This document shows, one piece after another, positions 9,514 through 18,892 of a DNA stretch of 64,000 bases. A program made the position numbers and the translations under genes. The notes below the pieces were generated by a model, which did not search any database, had not been told where the DNA came from, and saw only the letters and a list, made by a program, of their open reading frames with translations. Source of the stretch: Enterococcus mediterraneensis (GTDB lineage Bacteria > Bacillota > Bacilli > Lactobacillales > Enterococcaceae); the NCBI RefSeq assembly GCF_900604485.1, contig NZ_UWOP01000001.1, positions 2,338,825 through 2,402,824 of the forward strand. The letters are read 5' to 3'. How positions within the stretch are numbered: position 1 is the first letter of the stretch; every line of letters begins with the position of its first letter.

Positions 9514-10267
9514 TGTAGATATCAATAATTGGTCTTTATTGTTTTCCTTGGTGTTGGTAATGATTTCCTTTGGGATAAGTACGAAAGAAAAACTGGGGAT
9601 CTCTAAAGATATTGCCGTTTCAGTAGTAAGGACGGTCATCCAGCTGATTGTGATCGGCTTTGTTTTAAAATATATTTTCCAAGCAAATGAACCGCTATTG
9701 ACTGTCGCGATGGCACTCATAATCATTTTTAACGCCAGTATCCAAGCCAATAAGCGGAATCCCAACTCTCATAAACAATGGAGCCACTCTTTTATCGCGA
9801 TTTTCATTTCCACCGCGATCACTCTTGGTTTATTGGTTTTGACCGGAGCGATCAAATTTTTGCCTTCACAGATCGTGCCGATCACTGGAATGATCGCAAG
9901 TAACTCGATGGTGGCCATCGGACTTTGCTATCGGCAAATGTCTAGTCAATTTAACGATCAGCGGCAGCAAGTCCTTGAAAAACTGGCTCTGGGAGCGCCC
10001 ATCAAACTAGCCGCATTGCCGATTTTACGCGCCTCAATAAAAACCGCGATGCAGCCAACCATTGATTCGGCTAAAACTGTTGGGCTCGTAAGCCTGCCAG
10101 GCATGATGTCCGGCTTGATCCTTGCGGGAGTAGATCCCGTCCACGCCATCAAATATCAAATCATGGTGATGTTCATGTTATTATCCGCCACAAGCCTCGG
10201 TTCTGTGATCGCCGGATACTATGCTTATAAAGACTACTTTAATGATCGTATGCAGTTGAACTATTGA
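9506..10267 (+). CDS. fetB: ABC transporter permease, FetB/UPF0014 family
   Basis: A 253-residue membrane protein with about seven hydrophobic segments. The family core includes FNASIQANKRNP, the GMIASNSMVAIGL helix and the cytoplasmic LPGMMSGLILAG coupling segment, all typical of FetB/UPF0014. It pairs with the overlapping ATPase gene upstream. The operon ends at the hairpin at 10284-10314. Confidence 0.88.
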   Translation: MDSVDINNWSLLFSLVLVMISFGISTKEKLGISKDIAVSVVRTVIQLIVIGFVLKYIFQANEPLLTVAMALIIIFNASIQANKRNPNSHKQWSHSFIAIFISTAITLGLLVLTGAIKFLPSQIVPITGMIASNSMVAIGLCYRQMSSQFNDQRQQVLEKLALGAPIKLAALPILRASIKTAMQPTIDSAKTVGLVSLPGMMSGLILAGVDPVHAIKYQIMVMFMLLSATSLGSVIAGYYAYKDYFNDRMQLNY

Positions 10268-10283
10268 TTGAATATCGTAAAAG

Positions 10284-10314
10284 AAAGCATTCTTATGGCG
10301 AAGAGTGCTTTTTT
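10284..10314 (+). terminator. Terminator after the FetAB-like operon
   Basis: An 11-base arm AAAGCATTCTT pairs with AAGAGTGCTTT across a 6-base loop and runs into TTTTTT. The next 300 bases up to mcrB are AT-rich and hold no gene I can support. Confidence 0.85.
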
Positions 10315-10610
10315 ATTCGTGGATTTTGTGCTGTTTATAGCTTCAAAAATTAGACTTCCATGGAGCAAAGTAATTATTTGGGTTTATTCTAATTTTAGAA
10401 AAGTAAGAAGTTATTGGAAAAAATATGAATTAAATTTGATAGGTATTTCAAATAACTCTTATGATGTTTAGAGTGAAATATCCTATTTTATGTGCGTACA
10501 TTAGGCATTGTTTCCGTGATATAATTAGAGATAAATTACAGTTTTTTGCTATAATTTTGACCGATAATAAGACTGTTTTTAAGTATGGGATGGCAGAGGT
10601 GAGTAATCTT

Positions 10611-12698
10611 ATGGAAGAACAAAAGCAACAATATGTTAGTTGGGTAACAGAAAATCTAGGTGAAAAGACGGGTATTTGGTATGCACCATACTTAGAGAAA
10701 TTAGGTGCACTTTTAGATAGATTCAACTTAGGTGTTGGGTTTAATGATAACTTCTTTTCTTATCTGTCCTACCCAGATTATAAAAAGGTGTATCAAAGGA
10801 TTACTTCGGAAAATGATGATGACATAAAACCAATATTAGAAGGAAAGCAAAAACGTTATACGAAGAATTTTGTGGAAAAAAATGATCAGTGGAAAAAGCA
10901 GTATGCACAGATGACATTTGACGAAGGTAAACGTAGCAAGCCTGATAATTACGGAGGAATACCTCAATTAGGAACACTTCTTCGCTCATATTTAAAATTT
11001 CTATACTATGCCGAAAATTCCAGCCTTACATATCCAAAGAAGGAGAAGAAAACTTCTAATCTAGATGGACAAGTTGATGATAACGTGAATTACTGGATTT
11101 ATATGCCTGGTGACGACGCCAAGATGTGGAATGATTTTTATTCTGATGGAGTGATGGGAATTGACTGGGACTATTTAGGTGATTTAGAAAAATATCAAAG
11201 TCGAACTGATATTGAGAAGAGAATTGCTGAACGAAAAAGTGGAAATGTAAAACCGGCAAATGATTCAAAAATAGTTTGGGATTTTTATCATGAAGTAAAA
11301 CCGGGAGATATCATTTATGCTAGAGCTGGGACAAAACGTATCATTGGAAAGGGCGTAGTAATAGGAGATTATTATTTTGACGATAAAGTTTCGGAGTATA
11401 AACATCGCCATTTAGTAAACTGGACAAATAAAGGTTCTTGGGACTTACAAGACCCAGTTGCACAAAAGATACTAACGAACTTCAATGAATATCCTGATTG
11501 GATTATTTATATGGATCAGGTGATAAATGATGAACAAATCGATGAAACATCACTTCTTATCAATAAATTTAGAGTGTGGCTATCTCAACAAGTGCAACAA
11601 AATGGTGAATTTCTAAATGATAAGACAATAGCACAAAAAATTTCTTCCCTGAAAGATATTGAGAAAAAATTCAACGTTTTAATCTTTGGCGAGACAGATA
11701 CCGAAGCCTTGAAAGACATAAAAGAAACGGTACTAGCTGACGGAACGTATGACCGATATAAAGGTGTATCAGGTAGTTCAATCGATTATTATATCCGTTA
11801 TGTAGAATCTAGACCATTAGTTGAAGAGAATACACCTTATATGTTAAATGATTTTCTTTCAGAAGTTTTCATTGATGAAGAAGAGGTTGGAAAACTTCAG
11901 TCTATACTACAAAACAAGAAGAATCTGATTTTAAAGGGAGCACCCGGTGTTGGTAAAACCTTTATTGCTGATAGATTAGCTTATTTGATGATGGAAGAAA
12001 AGGATGATTCAAGAATCCAGATGATTCAGTTCCATCAAAGTTACAGTTATGAAGATTTTATTGAAGGCTATCGTCCTAAAGCGGATGGCGAAGGGTTTGA
12101 GCTGAAGCAAGGGCCGTTTGTAAAGTTTGCTAGAAAGGCTGCTCGAGATCCAGAACGTGATTATTTCTTTATAATTGATGAAATAAATCGGGGAAATATG
12201 AGTAAGGTTTTTGGCGAGCTGATGATGCTTATTGAAACAGATAAACGAGGGAAATCAGTTAATCTTCTTTATTCTAACGAGAAGTTTTCGGTACCGGCCA
12301 ATCTTTATATTATAGGAATGATGAATACTGCTGATAGAAGTTTAGCACTGTTGGATTATGCATTACGTCGTAGGTTTTCGTTTTATGAAATAAATCCCGC
12401 GTTTGAAAATCAGACCTTTTTAGATTATTTGATTAAAATTGGTAATCCGAAGAGAATGGAGCGTGTGATTACAATTATAAAAAGTATGAACCTTCAAATC
12501 GCAGAAGAACTCGGCAAAGGGTTTAGGATTGGACATAGTTATTTCGTAGGTGCTGCTTTTGAAGTTGATCCGGATTTACGAATTGAAGAAGTAGTGGAAT
12601 ATGAAATTATTCCCCAACTCTATGAATATTGGTTTGATGATGAACAAAAAGCAGATAGCTGGTCAGAGCAGTTGAGGCAAGCTTATGCTGAAGACTAA
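10611..12698 (+). CDS. mcrB: McrB-type AAA+ GTPase of a type IV restriction system, with EVE-like domain
   Basis: A 695-residue protein. The C-terminal half is an McrB AAA+ motor: Walker A GAPGVGKT (residues 443-450), Walker B IIDEINRGN (about 521-529), the NTAD segment and the RRRF arginine stretch. The middle (about 158-300) looks like an EVE/PUA-like fold that in relatives reads modified bases: YWIYMPGDD followed by VKPGDIIYARAG and IIGKGVVIGDYY. The first 150 residues are helical and unrecognised. ATG 10611 is preceded by GAGGTGAG; the 50 upstream codons have no site. It overlaps mcrC by 14 bases. McrBC cuts DNA carrying modified cytosine; the exact target is unknown. Confidence 0.9.
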   Translation: MEEQKQQYVSWVTENLGEKTGIWYAPYLEKLGALLDRFNLGVGFNDNFFSYLSYPDYKKVYQRITSENDDDIKPILEGKQKRYTKNFVEKNDQWKKQYAQMTFDEGKRSKPDNYGGIPQLGTLLRSYLKFLYYAENSSLTYPKKEKKTSNLDGQVDDNVNYWIYMPGDDAKMWNDFYSDGVMGIDWDYLGDLEKYQSRTDIEKRIAERKSGNVKPANDSKIVWDFYHEVKPGDIIYARAGTKRIIGKGVVIGDYYFDDKVSEYKHRHLVNWTNKGSWDLQDPVAQKILTNFNEYPDWIIYMDQVINDEQIDETSLLINKFRVWLSQQVQQNGEFLNDKTIAQKISSLKDIEKKFNVLIFGETDTEALKDIKETVLADGTYDRYKGVSGSSIDYYIRYVESRPLVEENTPYMLNDFLSEVFIDEEEVGKLQSILQNKKNLILKGAPGVGKTFIADRLAYLMMEEKDDSRIQMIQFHQSYSYEDFIEGYRPKADGEGFELKQGPFVKFARKAARDPERDYFFIIDEINRGNMSKVFGELMMLIETDKRGKSVNLLYSNEKFSVPANLYIIGMMNTADRSLALLDYALRRRFSFYEINPAFENQTFLDYLIKIGNPKRMERVITIIKSMNLQIAEELGKGFRIGHSYFVGAAFEVDPDLRIEEVVEYEIIPQLYEYWFDDEQKADSWSEQLRQAYAED

Positions 12699-13776
12699 TG
12701 AAAATATTCCTGTTCGTAATATCTATTATATGCTTTCTTATGCTTATCAAGCTTTAAGCTTGTCTGAATATCAAAAAGTAGATGTAGAAAAATTTCATAA
12801 CACAAAAGATTTATATACTGAAATTCTAAAAATTGGGGTTCCTGTATTGATTCGAGGAGGACTGTTAAAGGACTACGTCAGAATATCTGAAAAAACGACG
12901 GTTATTCGGGGGAAAATCGATATCAATGCCTCAATAAAACAGAATGCATTGGTAGATAAAAAACTGATGGTTCTGCATGATGATTTTTCTGAGGATATTC
13001 TACTCAATCAGATAATCAAAGCTACGTTAATTTTGATTTGCAGATCATTATCCACCTCTAGAGACAATAAAAAATTTTTTTTCGGATTACTTCCATTTTT
13101 CAATAATGTCTCTGATATTGAATTAGATGCAACTTTATGGAAAAGAGTTCACTATAATCGTCAAAATATACGCTACCAATTTATTATTGATATTTGCCGA
13201 TATTTATATGAAGAATTGTTACTTGGTACATCGCTTGGAAAACATGATTCTAAACAAATTCAAGATGAGCAACGATTCTCGTCACTTTATGAAAAATTTG
13301 TATTTGCTTTTTATAAGCGTGAAACTGGTTTTATTGTTACTCATCCGCAAATACCTTGGAAAGTGGATAACGGGTTCACAGAAGCACTTCCAATTATGCA
13401 AACGGATATTGTCTTATCTGATCAGAATAAAACCTTAATAATCGATACAAAATTTTATTCTGAAAATATGGCAACAAAATTTGCAGGAAGCAACGCAAAA
13501 CAGAAATCAGCCAATTTATATCAATTGTTCACTTATGTTAATAACTGGCATAAAAGGGAAGATGAGGAGGTTGGTGGAATGTTGCTTTATGCTAAGACAA
13601 CTGCAAAAGAGCAACCAAATCATCATTATGAGATCAATGGAAATAGGATATCAGTAGTGACATTGGATATGAACCAGAAATTTGAGAAAATAAAAAATGA
13701 GTTGCTCATGCATGCAGAATCGTTCTTTAAAACAGAGCAGAGAAAAGGTGGAGTTAGCATCCCAGAAACCAAATGA
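12685..13776 (+). CDS. mcrC: McrC nuclease subunit of the McrBC system
   Basis: A 363-residue partner of mcrB. The opening IPVRNIYYMLSYAYQ is typical of McrC. The C-terminal PD-(D/E)XK nuclease is visible as MQTDIVL followed by LIIDTKFY, giving the D...DxK metal-binding pattern, with QLFTYVNNW after it. It starts inside the 3' end of mcrB, so the two are made together. Both genes are AT-rich relative to flanking housekeeping genes, as usual for exchangeable defence genes. Confidence 0.92.
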   Translation: MLKTNENIPVRNIYYMLSYAYQALSLSEYQKVDVEKFHNTKDLYTEILKIGVPVLIRGGLLKDYVRISEKTTVIRGKIDINASIKQNALVDKKLMVLHDDFSEDILLNQIIKATLILICRSLSTSRDNKKFFFGLLPFFNNVSDIELDATLWKRVHYNRQNIRYQFIIDICRYLYEELLLGTSLGKHDSKQIQDEQRFSSLYEKFVFAFYKRETGFIVTHPQIPWKVDNGFTEALPIMQTDIVLSDQNKTLIIDTKFYSENMATKFAGSNAKQKSANLYQLFTYVNNWHKREDEEVGGMLLYAKTTAKEQPNHHYEINGNRISVVTLDMNQKFEKIKNELLMHAESFFKTEQRKGGVSIPETK

Positions 13777-14150
13777 ATAATAACATCAAAAAATAGAGTT
13801 TTGAGATGATGAGTTCTTAAATGATATTTTCCAGATATGTTAAATAAGTCATAATATCTTAAAATGTTGTATTTAACTAAAGGAATAGAGGTAATCATAT
13901 AATTTAAATTTGAGAATTAAAATCCCATAGGAAACGACATCCATTTTGGACGTCGTTTTTTTTGTGGTAGATTCGCTTTATAAAGATTTGATTCCTTCAT
14001 AACCTCTTAATAAAGAAATGATGCTAAAATAAAAGTGATCTATTGGGTAAGAAAGTCGCGTGAAAAAAATCGAACACATGCATAAATCAAATTTGACGGA
14101 CAATTTTTGACAAGTCGCGAAAATATTTTAACTTCAAATGAGGTGTGAGT
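13777..14150. other. Non-coding gap between mcrC and the M23 peptidase gene
   Basis: No gene is seen. It contains the terminator at 13933-13963 and an AT-rich promoter region for the downstream gene. A TTGACA is present near 14107 but I find no convincing -10 at the right distance. Confidence 0.6.
13933..13963 (+). terminator. Terminator downstream of mcrC
   Basis: AACGACATCC pairs with GGACGTCGTT (one mismatch) around ATTTT, followed by a run of Ts. Confidence 0.85.
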
Positions 14151-14852
14151 ATGGAAAGCTTTAATGAACGCCAACGTCCTGTTAAAATAGAATTTCCTTT
14201 AAGAGGAGAATGGACTGCTCCAACTACGCCGGCAAAAAAGATTCCCAGCCATGGCACGGATCGGATGGGATTGCGGTATGCGTTTGATTTTGTACGAGCA
14301 GATGAAAAAGACTTGCATAAAGAGTATGATGCTGGTTTTTGGCGATTTTTCGTATTTGGTGTGCCGCTTGAGAAGTTTTATTGCTATGGTGAAAAGATCT
14401 ATGCGCCCTGTGATGGAGAGATCGTGGAACTAGTAGATGGGATTGCTGAAAGGAAAACTGTACATTGGGTGAGAGAATCGTTTCGTGCGGTAAAAAATGC
14501 TTTGACATTTGACGAGAATAATGATGAATACAGCTTGATCGCCGGGAATTATCTGGTGATGAAGTGTTCCGATGAGATTTATATGGCATTTGTCCATTTG
14601 AAAACTGGTTCGATCACAGTTTCTTTAAATGAAAAAATCAAACAGGGAACTTTGCTAGGGCGAGTAGGCCATTCAGGAAATTCAACGTCTCCCCATCTCC
14701 ATTTTCAAGTGATGGATAGTGCTGATATCAAAAATTCTCGAGGACTTCCTTGCTGTTTTGAAGAATATGAAGTCTATCAAAACGGCCAGTGGAAAACGGT
14801 GCACGGCCAAATTCCTTCGAGGGACGAGAGGATCAGGTTTTATAAAAATTGA
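14151..14852 (+). CDS. M23-family (LytM-like) metallopeptidase without signal peptide
   Basis: A 233-residue protein with an M23 core. The HLHFQV block near residue 180 gives the HxH motif, and SHGTDRMG...YAFDF (His34, Asp46) gives the other likely zinc ligands, in a spacing used by a non-canonical M23 branch. The lysostaphin-type beta-sheet follows (YAPCDGEIVELVDG). No signal peptide or membrane helix is visible, unusual for a cell-wall enzyme. I prefer ATG 14151 behind AGGTGTGAG over the GTG at 14145. It stands alone between two terminators. Confidence 0.8.
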   Translation: MESFNERQRPVKIEFPLRGEWTAPTTPAKKIPSHGTDRMGLRYAFDFVRADEKDLHKEYDAGFWRFFVFGVPLEKFYCYGEKIYAPCDGEIVELVDGIAERKTVHWVRESFRAVKNALTFDENNDEYSLIAGNYLVMKCSDEIYMAFVHLKTGSITVSLNEKIKQGTLLGRVGHSGNSTSPHLHFQVMDSADIKNSRGLPCCFEEYEVYQNGQWKTVHGQIPSRDERIRFYKN

Positions 14853-14917
14853 ATTGTATAAAATGAAAAATATTAGATTCCAATCACTCTTACACTAATA
14901 GCCTAAATAAATTAATG

Positions 14918-14961
14918 AACAGCCAGCAAAAGGAAGTTTTCCTTGATGCTAGCTGTTTATT
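14918..14961 (+). terminator. Terminator after the M23 peptidase gene
   Basis: AACAGCCAGCA pairs with TGCTAGCTGTT with one mismatch, and an inner AAGGAA/TTCC stem extends it. Confidence 0.75.
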
Positions 14962-15253
14962 TCAATAGATTTTTAGCATTTGAAATGTATAAATTGATAT
15001 TCGGATAGATGCTGTTTCCACGGAATCATCTAAAAATCTCCCACCAAATCGTGCCACCTAAATCCACACTATAAATCATCTTTTGTTTTGCTTATATTGG
15101 AACGTTGTTTTTTATTGTTTGGAATCAATAAAGCAGAAAAACAATATTTTCCACTATATAACAGAAAATACTCAAAATATCGCAAAATTATAGTGAAAAA
15201 ATATAGTTTTTAAAAAGTTTTTTTAGATTATTTAGAAAAAATCTCTAAATAGG

Positions 15254-15283
15254 TTGTCCTTAATGTTATTTTTAGGTTACACT
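15254..15283 (+). promoter_or_regulatory. Candidate sigma-A promoter of the DUF1538-PII operon
   Basis: TTGTCC and TACACT are separated by 18 bases; the start codon is 31 bases after the -10 and has AGAGGAGGAG in front. Confidence 0.6.
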
Positions 15284-15314
15284 AGAATTAGGAAATATAC
15301 AGAGGAGGAGAGAG

Positions 15315-15998
15315 ATGCGGAAAAGTTTTCAAGAAGTAATAGTATCGATTTTACCAATGACTGTATTGATCGTCATTTTGACGCTCGTTTTTGCACCATT
15401 GGAGACCAATGATATGATCACGTTTCTTGTTGGAGCAGGAATCATGATGATCGGGATGGCATTCTTTTTATTTGGAGCAGAATACTCGATGCTGAGAGTT
15501 GGCGAACTGGTAGGGGAGTACATGATCAAACGACGAAATCTAGCGATCATGCTCAGCCTTGGTTTTGCTATCGGGATCGGGATCACTATAGCGGAACCAT
15601 CTGTTCAAGTATTGGCACAGCAAGTCAGAGACATTTCTGATGGCGCTATCACAAAGTTTCTTTTGATCGGAGTCGTGAGTGTAGGAACGGGGATCTTCTT
15701 AGCCTTTGCATTATTGCGGGTGGTCTTTAAAGTCTCTTATTACAAGCTGATGATGGTAGGATATCTAGCCGTTTTAGTAGCCTCATTTTTTACTCCGGCA
15801 GAATTTATGCCTGTTGCGTTTGATGCAGGTGGTGTAACTACTGGACCAGTCACTGTTCCATTTATTTTGGCATTGGCTAGCGGATTGACGAGCATGATCC
15901 ATAAAGGCAAAGGCGAAGATGACAGCTTTGGGATGGTAGGAATCTCATCACTTGGACCGATCTTAGCAGTAATGTTGCTGGGGGTGATCTTCCAATGA
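15315..15998 (+). CDS. DUF1538 membrane protein, first half
   Basis: A 227-residue protein with about six membrane helices, of the DUF1538 family, whose function is not established. It contains a conserved AEPSVQVLAQQV segment, matched by AEPAIHVMVKQV in the next gene, and an AFDAGGVTTGPVTVPFI segment matched there by AFDNGGVATGPMCSTFI. The two proteins are thus homologous halves that may pair into one transporter-like unit. The stop overlaps the next start by 4 bases. Confidence 0.85.
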   Translation: MRKSFQEVIVSILPMTVLIVILTLVFAPLETNDMITFLVGAGIMMIGMAFFLFGAEYSMLRVGELVGEYMIKRRNLAIMLSLGFAIGIGITIAEPSVQVLAQQVRDISDGAITKFLLIGVVSVGTGIFLAFALLRVVFKVSYYKLMMVGYLAVLVASFFTPAEFMPVAFDAGGVTTGPVTVPFILALASGLTSMIHKGKGEDDSFGMVGISSLGPILAVMLLGVIFQ

Positions 15999-16768
15999 GT
16001 CTTATTACTCAAATATTCGGCGGTTTTGAACTGATCGTCAGAGATGTTTTGATGGCGATTTTCCCCATTGTATTGATTTTTGTGTTAATGAATTTTATCA
16101 GTTTTAAAATGACGAAACAAAAGTTTTGGGCGATCATGAAAGGTTTCTTATTGACGACTTTCGGGCTGATTTTATTTTTACACGGTGTTGAAATCGCTTA
16201 TGTTCCAGTTGGGCAGCATTTGGGCTCAGCGTTGGCTTCCATGGAAAACAACTACATTCTGATTCCGTTAGGCTTGTTGATGGGTTTTCTGGTTGGATTT
16301 GCCGAACCGGCGATCCACGTGATGGTCAAGCAAGTGGAAGAAGAAAGCGGGGGTACGATCCGTTCGAAAGTCTTGCTTTCAGTTGTATCGATCGGGATCG
16401 GTGTTGCAGTGGCACTTTCTATGTGGCGTTTGTTAGCGGGCTTCAGTCTTTATTATTTCCTGATTCCCGGCTACATCTTAGTCTTTATACTGGGCAGAAG
16501 AGTCGATAAAATGTTTTTGGCCATGGCATTTGATAATGGCGGCGTAGCGACAGGGCCGATGTGTTCAACCTTTATTTTGTCGATGGCCGTTTCTATCGCT
16601 TCCCAGATCGAAGGGCGCAGTCCCTTGATCGATGGTTTTGGTGTGGTGGCTTTGATCGCATTGACACCGATATTGTCTACACTAGCATTAGGCTACATCT
16701 ATAAACGAAAAGAAGAACGTTACTTAAAAGAAAAACAAGCATTACAAGAATCGGAGGAAAGAAGATGA
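15995..16768 (+). CDS. DUF1538 membrane protein, second half
   Basis: A 257-residue homologue of the preceding gene with the same repeated motifs and about six or seven helices. A charged cytoplasmic C-terminal tail follows the last helix. It starts by ATGA overlap with the first DUF1538 gene and ends by ATGA overlap with the PII gene, so all three are translationally coupled. A transport role controlled by the PII protein is an inference from this context. Confidence 0.85.
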   Translation: MSLITQIFGGFELIVRDVLMAIFPIVLIFVLMNFISFKMTKQKFWAIMKGFLLTTFGLILFLHGVEIAYVPVGQHLGSALASMENNYILIPLGLLMGFLVGFAEPAIHVMVKQVEEESGGTIRSKVLLSVVSIGIGVAVALSMWRLLAGFSLYYFLIPGYILVFILGRRVDKMFLAMAFDNGGVATGPMCSTFILSMAVSIASQIEGRSPLIDGFGVVALIALTPILSTLALGYIYKRKEERYLKEKQALQESEERR

Positions 16769-17145
16769 ATAAACCCGTTGCATTGAATCTAGAGATGATT
16801 GTTACGATCGTTGATAAAGGTGTTGGCTCAGATGTCATTCAATATTCCAAAAAAGCAGGAGCAAATGGTGGAACGATCCTTCATGGGAAAGGGTCTGGGG
16901 TCCATGATAGTGCTAAATTTTTTGGATTAGAGATTGAGCCTGAAAAAGATATCGTGTTGACCTTAGTGCCGGATACATTGACCAATGAAGTCATGAACGC
17001 GATCGGCAACGGTATTCATATCGATAAGCCCGGTAATGGTATTTGTTTTAGTATCGATATCAGCAAAGTCATCGGGATCACAGAGATCAATTCATATCGA
17101 CAAGTTGTAGATATGGAACGTCTGTTAGACGATGATAAAAAGTAA
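16765..17145 (+). CDS. PII-like signalling protein
   Basis: A 126-residue protein of the PII (GlnB-like) superfamily. It shows IVTIVDKGVGSDVIQYSKKAG (strand 1 and helix 1) and the C-terminal IDKPGNGICFSIDI strand where classical PII has KPGxGxxFxxDI-like sequence. The T-loop region carries GGTILHGKGSGVHD and lacks the classical uridylylated tyrosine context. It is coupled to two DUF1538 membrane genes, so it probably senses a nucleotide and gates them, as classical PII does with AmtB. Confidence 0.85.
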   Translation: MNKPVALNLEMIVTIVDKGVGSDVIQYSKKAGANGGTILHGKGSGVHDSAKFFGLEIEPEKDIVLTLVPDTLTNEVMNAIGNGIHIDKPGNGICFSIDISKVIGITEINSYRQVVDMERLLDDDKK

Positions 17146-17176
17146 CTGCAAGTTGATATAATAATGACAAACAAAT

Positions 17177-17238
17177 AAAAAATCCGAACATCATGAGTGC
17201 TGCAATCAGCAGCATTTCTCACTGGTGTTCGGATTTTT
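17177..17238. terminator. Bidirectional terminator between PII and MATE genes
   Basis: AAAAAATCCGAACA and TGTTCGGATTTTT form a 13-bp stem with A/T runs on both sides, between two converging genes. An inner GTGCTGC / GCAGCA pairing lies in the loop. Confidence 0.85.
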
Positions 17239-17242
17239 CTAT

Positions 17243-18610
17243 TTAAGCACTGGTTTTTTCGTGCAACGCCAACTGCTCGTCGTCTAAACGATGCAGTTCT
17301 TTGATAGCTTTCATATAAGAATAGAATAGGACGGCTACGGAGCCTAACCAAGCCAACGGGGAAGCCGCTGCCGCACCGGGATATTGGAAAAGGTGGGTCA
17401 AAACGATCGCGGCAAATGAGCGCATCAATAACTCCATCACACCGGCAATTGTAGGGATCTTGGTTTGTCCCAGACCTTGCAAGGTGTAGCGCAAAATGAA
17501 TAGGACTGCTAAGATCCAATACAAACTGGCGTTGATATTAAAGTAGATCTGAGCTAAACGGAAGACTTCTGTTTCTCCTGCATTGACAAATAAACCAACA
17601 AACCGGTCACCGAAAAAGATTACGACGATCCCGGCTACGACACTGAATGCACAACTCATCATCAAACATTGTTTGACACCCGTCAGGATCCGACCATATT
17701 TTTTAGCGCCGAAGTTTTGAGCGGTGAATGTCGCCATAGTTACGCCAAAAGACATCATTGGCTGAGTGGCAAATTGGTCGATCCTTCCGGCTGCGGCTTG
17801 AGCCGCTACGACATCTGTTCCCAAACTATTTAGAGCAGATTGCAATACCACCGCTCCAATAGCGATGATGGATGATTGGAAAGCCATTGGCAAGCCCGCA
17901 TTCAAATGGGTGAAAATCGTGTCTTTATCTATTTTGAAATCACTTTTAGAGACTTGCAGTAACGGGATTTTCCGTTTGATATAGATGACACACATCAAAC
18001 TTGCGGAAATTTGCGCGATAACTGTCGCATACCCAGCCCCAGCGATCCCCATGTGGAAATTGATAATAAACACCAAATCCAAAATCACATTGATGATCAC
18101 AGCGAAAATCAAAAAGAACAAAGGTGTTCGGCTATCTCCCAACGCTCGAATCATATTTGAAAGAAGATTGAACGCCATTGAGGCAAACATACCGCCTAAA
18201 ATCACGGAGATAAATTCCTGTGCCTGTTGGATAATATCCGGCGGTGTCTGCATCAGCAATAATAACGGACGTAAAAATACTAAACTCAAAACAGTCAAAA
18301 TAGCAGTTACTGTGAAACTAATTATAATAGCAACAGCAAAACTTTTCTTTACACCGCGAAAATCCTGAGCGCCGAAACGTTGCGCCGTGATGATAGATAA
18401 CCCGGCGGTCAAACCTTGAGCAAAACCAATAATCAAAAACGTGATACTTCCTGTCGCGCCGACTGCTGCCAATGCCTCTTTACCGATCGTTTGCCCAACA
18501 ATGATCATATCTACCATATTATAGAACTGTTGGAAAATATTTCCCACGAGTAATGGAATGGTAAATAAAAAAATCAACTTTGCTGGGGTGCCTGTAGTTA
18601 GGTCTCTCAT
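17243..18610 (-). CDS. MATE-family multidrug efflux transporter
   Basis: A 455-residue, 12-helix transporter. The two homologous halves and the family segments QFYNMVDMIIVGQTIG, QRFGAQDF and TAQNFGAKKYGR are visible. MATE proteins exchange cationic drugs or metabolites for Na+ or H+ across the cytoplasmic membrane. The ATG has GAGGAG 6 bases upstream on the minus strand. It stands alone between a bidirectional terminator and an AT-rich promoter region. The substrate is unknown. Confidence 0.92.
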   Translation of the reverse strand: MRDLTTGTPAKLIFLFTIPLLVGNIFQQFYNMVDMIIVGQTIGKEALAAVGATGSITFLIIGFAQGLTAGLSIITAQRFGAQDFRGVKKSFAVAIIISFTVTAILTVLSLVFLRPLLLLMQTPPDIIQQAQEFISVILGGMFASMAFNLLSNMIRALGDSRTPLFFLIFAVIINVILDLVFIINFHMGIAGAGYATVIAQISASLMCVIYIKRKIPLLQVSKSDFKIDKDTIFTHLNAGLPMAFQSSIIAIGAVVLQSALNSLGTDVVAAQAAAGRIDQFATQPMMSFGVTMATFTAQNFGAKKYGRILTGVKQCLMMSCAFSVVAGIVVIFFGDRFVGLFVNAGETEVFRLAQIYFNINASLYWILAVLFILRYTLQGLGQTKIPTIAGVMELLMRSFAAIVLTHLFQYPGAAAASPLAWLGSVAVLFYSYMKAIKELHRLDDEQLALHEKTSA

Positions 18611-18840
18611 GATAACTCCTCAATTTTTTTCAGAATATTTGCAAATTACATATTACCATAGTTTAATAGAACCACAAATAGCTGATTTATACAAAAAATA
18701 CAGCAAAAAAAGAGCAATTTGTTAATGCTTACAAAAAAGATGCTTGATAGCATAAACTCAGTTCTTTAGATTTTTTAAAATCAATTGGTACAGCTTTAAG
18801 AAAATTTTATGAAAAAGATGAAAAAAGATGTCAACTGCAA

Positions 18841-18869
18841 ATGACATTTCTAAAAGAAACTGGGATAAT
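18841..18869 (+). promoter_or_regulatory. Candidate sigma-A promoter of the phosphoglycerate mutase gene
   Basis: ATGACA and GATAAT with a 17-base spacer, 24 bases before the start codon. Confidence 0.5.
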
Positions 18870-18892
18870 AAAGGAAGAGAGGTGGAAGACAT

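Larger units (their letters stand above)
14853..15314. other. Non-coding gap with terminator and promoter
   Basis: Very AT-rich. It holds the terminator at 14918-14961 and, at its right end, a sigma-A promoter at 15254-15283. Nothing else is supported. Confidence 0.6.

Noticed and set aside
10268..10471. 67-codon frame after the FetB-like gene
   Set aside because: It starts with TTG directly at the previous stop, runs through the terminator hairpin and has no ribosome site.
10461..10610. 50-codon N-terminal extension of mcrB
   Set aside because: No ribosome site, and composition unlike the rest; ATG 10611 has GAGGTGAG in front.
17016..17519. 167-codon minus-strand frame across the PII-MATE junction
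   Set aside because: A shadow frame crossing two genes and a bidirectional terminator.
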